DNA of 9,537 nt from Zoogloeaceae bacterium (lineage in GTDB: Bacteria; Pseudomonadota; Gammaproteobacteria; Burkholderiales; Rhodocyclaceae). This document shows, piece after piece, positions 6,505 through 9,537 of this stretch (position 1 is its first letter; each line of letters begins with the position of its first letter). The stretch covers positions 1 to 9,537 of the forward strand of contig JAIRZG010000231.1 in the NCBI GenBank assembly GCA_031267345.1, in the 5' to 3' direction. A program made the translations under genes and the position numbers. A model generated the notes under the pieces. It was not told the DNA's origin and searched no databases. It saw only the letters and a program-made list of their open reading frames with translations.

Positions 6505-7938
6505 TCAAAAGAAATGAAATCCGACCTGAAACAACTGCTCGACTTTTTTCACCAGTTTTTTCCGCGCGCAAAAGACGATGACATGATCGCCGGGCTGGAT
6601 GATGGAATCGTTGTGGGCGATTTCGACGCTTCCCATGCGGCGGTCTACCGTGCCGTCGTCGCGCACTTCGATGGGGGTGACGCAATCGAAGTCACGCACC
6701 AGCGCGGCGACGGTGACGCCTTTCGGCCAGGGGATTTCGTCGATGCGGCGACCGACGACCCGGGAACTGCCCTTGTCGCCATGCGCCACCATTTCCAGCG
6801 CCTCCGCCGCGCCCCGGCGCAGGGCGTGGACGGCGGCGACATCGCCCTTTCTCACCCTCGCCAGCAGCGCGCCAATGGAAACATGCGCCGGAGAAATGCC
6901 GATGTCGATGGGACCGCCCTGCATCATGTCGGCGTAAGCGCCGCGATTGATCAACGCCACCACCCGGCTGCACCCCATGCGCTTGGCGAGCGAAGCCGCC
7001 ATGATATTGTCTTCGTCATCGTTGGTGAGCGCCAGGAACAGATCCATTTCGGCGACATTTTCCTGTTCCAGCAGGTCTTCGTCGGTGGCGTTGCCGCAGA
7101 GCGCCAGACTGTCCTTGAGCGCTCCGGCGATGAAATCGGCGCGCGCGCGGGTTTGTTCGATGATTTTGACTTCGTAACGGTCTTCCAGCGCGGCGGCGGC
7201 CCTGAGGCCGATGTTGCCGCCGCCCGCGATCATGATGCGGCGCACCGGAGCCTCATGCTGGCGGATTTCGCGCAACACGGCGCGGATGTGCTCGGCGGCG
7301 GCGAGCACGAACACTTCGTCGCCCGCCTGCAAAAGCACATCGCCATCGGGAATGATGGGTTTGTCATGACGGAAAATGGCGGCGATGCAGGCGTCCGTAC
7401 CCAACGGCAGGTGGGCGCGCATTTCCCGGAGGGGTTTGGAGACCAGCAGGCCGCCTTCTTTTGCGCGCACGGCGACCAGCGATACCCGGCCATTGGAAAA
7501 ATCCAGCACCTGCAAGGCTTCCGGAAATTCGACCAGACGCGCGATGTAGTCGGTGATGATCTGTTCCGGGCAGATGGTGAAATCCACCGCGAAATTTTCC
7601 GGCGCGAGCAGGCGTTCGTCTTCGAGAAAATCCCGCGAACGCAGACGGGCGACACGGGTGGGAATGTTGAAGATGCTTTGCGCGATCTTGCAGGCGACCA
7701 GGTTGGTCTGGTCGCTCTGGGTGAGCGCGATGATGAGATCGGCGTCTTCCGCGCCAGCGCTTTTCAGCACCGAAGGGTAGGCGGCGTTGCCGGTGACGGC
7801 GCGCAGATCCAGCTTGTCCTGCAAGGCGATGAGCGCCTCGCTGTTGTAGTCGATCATGGTGATGTCGTTTTCTTCCGACACCAGGTTTTCCGCGACGCTG
7901 GCGCCGACCTGTCCGGCGCCGAGAAGGATGATTTTCAT
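6505..7938 (-). CDS. trkA: Trk system potassium uptake protein TrkA
   Basis: 477 residues, slightly longer than the usual ~458-residue TrkA. It is the cytoplasmic, nucleotide-binding gating subunit of the Trk potassium transporter. The duplicated RCK layout is visible: a first Rossmann fold with GAGQVG (7-12) and the acidic D30 closing the second strand, a first RCK_C-like segment (about 140-225), a second Rossmann fold with AGGGNIG (238-244) and acidic E261, then a second RCK_C-like segment (about 370-460). Both glycine motifs are intact, so both halves may bind NAD(H) or nucleotides. The ATG at 7938 begins directly with the first beta strand. It lies 12 nt after the ntrX stop, with a modest AGG about 8 nt upstream, so it is probably cotranscribed with ntrYX. 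The partner channel gene trkH follows after an 89-nt gap. Confidence 0.95.
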   Translation of the reverse strand: MKIILLGAGQVGASVAENLVSEENDITMIDYNSEALIALQDKLDLRAVTGNAAYPSVLKSAGAEDADLIIALTQSDQTNLVACKIAQSIFNIPTRVARLRSRDFLEDERLLAPENFAVDFTICPEQIITDYIARLVEFPEALQVLDFSNGRVSLVAVRAKEGGLLVSKPLREMRAHLPLGTDACIAAIFRHDKPIIPDGDVLLQAGDEVFVLAAAEHIRAVLREIRQHEAPVRRIMIAGGGNIGLRAAAALEDRYEVKIIEQTRARADFIAGALKDSLALCGNATDEDLLEQENVAEMDLFLALTNDDEDNIMAASLAKRMGCSRVVALINRGAYADMMQGGPIDIGISPAHVSIGALLARVRKGDVAAVHALRRGAAEALEMVAHGDKGSSRVVGRRIDEIPWPKGVTVAALVRDFDCVTPIEVRDDGTVDRRMGSVEIAHNDSIIQPGDHVIVFCARKKLVKKVEQLFQVGFHFF

Positions 7939-7950
7939 GCGATTGCCTGT

Positions 7951-9231
7951 TCAGTCGTTGCTTCGCCCGGCGGCGATGCCCAGTTGTTTCAGTTTGCGGT
8001 ACAGATGGGTGCGTTCCAGGCCGGCGCGTTCCGCCGTGCGCGTTATGTTGCCCCGTTCGGCAGCCAGAAGATGGCGAAAATAATGTTGTTCGAAAGCTTC
8101 GCGCGCGTCGCGCGCCGACAGCGCAAACAGGGCTTCGATGGCGTTCGGCGGAAGCGCCTCCGCAGTTTCCCTGGTTCTGGCGGGAAGCAGCCGAAGAATA
8201 TCGTCTTCGCGGATTTCTTCTTCCAGCGTGGTCAGCGCCAGACTGCGAATCAGGGTTTGCAATTCGTTCCAGGGCGAAACTTCCGGCAGCGTCTTGCGTT
8301 CCGACCAGCGCACCCGCAACAGGTTCAGGGCGGCGCTGGAAAAGCTGCGTTGCGGCACTTCCTGACGCTCGACCAGCATCCCCAGAAAAAGACTGGCGAT
8401 TTCCGGCAGGTCATCCGCGTGTTCCTTCAGATCGGGCAGCGTAATCCAGACTTCCGGCAGACGCGCCAGCACCGGAGATTCCCAGCCGCGCTGCGCCAAA
8501 TCCTCCAGTGGCTGCGAGGCGGCGACGATGATGAAAATGTTGTGTTGTCCCTGACGCTCCAGCGCGAAGGCCAGATTCATCTGCTGCAATTTACCCATGA
8601 CGGCAAGGTCGCTGACATAAATCAATCCGCCCGCCGTTTTTTGCAGCGCTTCCTGATTCAAGGCGCCAGGATAGGCCAGCAGATCCAGCCAGACGGAGTG
8701 CGGACGCTGCAAGGTGCGCGCGCAGAGTTCGACAATGACGCCCGTGCCGCCCTTGATGAACAGGGTATTGGAACAGGCGGCGGCCAGTTCCAGGCGTTTT
8801 TGCAAATCGCGGAAAATGTGGGCGTGCGCCAGCGCCGCCAGCGTCGCCGGAGGACGCAAGCCGATGCGGTCATGCTTCAAGGCTTTTTGCACGGTGGAAA
8901 GGAATTTGTGCAGGGCGATGGGCTTTTCCAGAAAATCCACCGCGCCGATGCGCGTGGCTTCCACCGCCGTATCAATGGTGCCATGCCCCGACATCATGAC
9001 GACAGGCATGGTGAGTTGACCGTTCGCGCTCCATTCTTTCAACAGCGAAATGCCGTCGGTATCGGGCATCCAGATGTCGAGCAACACCAGATCCGGCGTT
9101 TGTTCGTTGCGCTGTTTACGTGCGTTTGTCGCATTCTCCGCCAGACGCACGCAGTGTCCCTCGTCGACCAGGATTTCCGAGAGCAGCTCGCGTATGCCTA
9201 TTTCATCATCTACGACTAAAATGTCAGCCAT
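7951..9231 (-). CDS. ntrX: NtrX-like response regulator with degenerate AAA+ domain
   Basis: 426 residues, the presumed phosphorylation target of the upstream kinase. The receiver domain (about 1-120) is complete: acidic pair D8-D9, phosphoacceptor D52 in LDIWMPD, S81 and K103. A C-terminal Fis-type helix-turn-helix (about 375-418, GNITRTAERAGLERTHLYRKL) should bind DNA. The middle (about 135-345) aligns by eye to a sigma54-activator AAA+ domain but has lost function: the Walker A position reads KGGTGVIV (160-167) without the Lys, Walker B reads GGLIYVSDL (201-209) instead of a GGTLFLDEI type, and there is no GAFTGA loop. ATP-driven sigma54 activation therefore looks impossible; direct control of sigma70 promoters is inferred. 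Start choice: ATG at 9231 has an AAGGAAG Shine-Dalgarno about 6 nt upstream and gives MADILVVDDE; ATG at 9237 is too close to that site. The start overlaps the kinase stop as ATGGCTGA. Confidence 0.88.
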   Translation of the reverse strand: MADILVVDDEIGIRELLSEILVDEGHCVRLAENATNARKQRNEQTPDLVLLDIWMPDTDGISLLKEWSANGQLTMPVVMMSGHGTIDTAVEATRIGAVDFLEKPIALHKFLSTVQKALKHDRIGLRPPATLAALAHAHIFRDLQKRLELAAACSNTLFIKGGTGVIVELCARTLQRPHSVWLDLLAYPGALNQEALQKTAGGLIYVSDLAVMGKLQQMNLAFALERQGQHNIFIIVAASQPLEDLAQRGWESPVLARLPEVWITLPDLKEHADDLPEIASLFLGMLVERQEVPQRSFSSAALNLLRVRWSERKTLPEVSPWNELQTLIRSLALTTLEEEIREDDILRLLPARTRETAEALPPNAIEALFALSARDAREAFEQHYFRHLLAAERGNITRTAERAGLERTHLYRKLKQLGIAAGRSND

Positions 9232-9537
9232 TGTCATCTTCCTTTTTTTTGGGGTTGGGCGTTTCTTGCGTGGCGACGGGCAGACGGATGCGGATACACG
9301 CGCCGCCTGTTTCCGTGTTCTGGATGTTGATGTCGCCCTGGTGTTCTTCCACGATTTTTTTCACGATGGGCAGTCCCAGTCCGGTTCCGCGCGGTTTGGT
9401 GGTGATGTAGGGTTCAAACACCCGCGCCAGCATTTCTACCGGAAACCCCTCGCCATTGTCGCTGATTTGCAGACGGATGAAGTTTGCGTCCGCTTTTTCC
9501 GTCCGGATGAAAAGACGCGGCGCGGCGACGTTTTCCA
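9224..9537 (-). CDS. ntrY: NtrY-like sensor histidine kinase, C-terminal fragment (5' end outside window)
   Basis: Only the last 103 residues are in the window; the open frame enters at the right edge and stops at 9224. The fragment is the ATP-binding end of a HATPase_c domain: a G1 box DNGEG (fragment residues 26-30), an F box FEPYITTK (40-47), a G2 box GTGLGLP (50-56) and the closing GG with a beta strand before a lysine-rich tail. These motifs bind ATP for autophosphorylation of a histidine upstream of the visible part. The sensor, HAMP and phosphoacceptor regions are not visible. The family name NtrY rests on the overlapping NtrX-type regulator gene downstream and on the following trkAH genes, a layout I recall from betaproteobacteria. 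The histidine kinase call is secure; the subfamily is inferred. Confidence 0.85.
   Translation of the reverse strand, partial: ENVAAPRLFIRTEKADANFIRLQISDNGEGFPVEMLARVFEPYITTKPRGTGLGLPIVKKIVEEHQGDINIQNTETGGACIRIRLPVATQETPNPKKKEDDNG
9232..9244 (-). promoter_or_regulatory. Ribosome binding site deciding the ntrX start
   Basis: On the minus strand an A-run followed by GGAAG lies before ATGACAATG. The AAGGAAG core is about 6 nt from the second ATG (9231) but only 0 to 3 nt from the first (9237), so the second is preferred. It lies inside the last codons of the kinase gene, which fits translational coupling of the pair. Confidence 0.6.

Noticed and set aside
5051..6517. A 488-codon plus-strand frame opposite trkH.
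   Set aside because: It is antisense to a well-supported trkH, has the same Gln/Gly/His-rich shadow composition, and has no domain.
6454..9219. A 921-codon open frame on the plus strand opposite trkA and ntrX.
   Set aside because: It lies antisense to two genes with clear motifs, and its protein is a low-complexity mix rich in Gln, His, Arg and Gly with no recognisable domain. Such long antisense frames arise from high G+C codon bias.

Overview
The window is a dense, single-strand bacterial chromosomal segment. All seven genes lie on the minus strand, so transcription runs from the high-coordinate end to the low end. High G+C content, tight or overlapping gene junctions, and the order NtrY-type sensor kinase, NtrX-type regulator, trkA, trkH suggest a proteobacterium. 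A betaproteobacterium (Rhodocyclales or Nitrosomonadales type) is the best guess, from remembered gene order and not from a search.

Layout in transcription order. (1) 9537-9224 is the C-terminal catalytic end of a histidine kinase cut by the window edge. (2) 9231-7951 is its response regulator, overlapping the kinase gene by 8 nt; it has an intact receiver and a Fis-type HTH, but its central AAA+ domain has lost the ATPase motifs. (3) 7938-6505 is trkA and (4) 6415-4961 is trkH, the NAD-binding regulator and the membrane channel subunit of a Trk potassium uptake system. (5) 4951-3434 is a MATE-family exporter starting 9 nt after trkH. (6) 3354-1195 encodes a 719-residue Aas-type fusion of a PlsC-like acyltransferase and an acyl-ACP synthetase, with a convincing sigma70-type promoter just upstream. 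(7) 1193-1 is an amidohydrolase-family TIM-barrel enzyme starting 1 nt after the aas stop and running off the left edge.

The first five genes look like one transcription unit: envelope sensing, potassium uptake and export. The last two look like a second unit for lysophospholipid repair plus a hydrolase of unknown substrate. No RNA genes, CRISPR arrays, transposases or phage genes were seen. The only noncoding stretches are the 89-nt trkA-trkH gap, with a REP-like hairpin, and the 79-nt MATE-aas gap, with a promoter and a possible operator.

The points most worth a second look are the NtrX homologue with a decayed sigma54-activation domain, a 148-bp inverted heptamer-repeat block that forms the N-terminus of the MATE protein, a REP-like hairpin that appears to separate a strong Shine-Dalgarno from the trkH start and leaves a 19-codon in-frame leader ORF, and the palindrome over the aas promoter. 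No clearly new multi-gene system was found.
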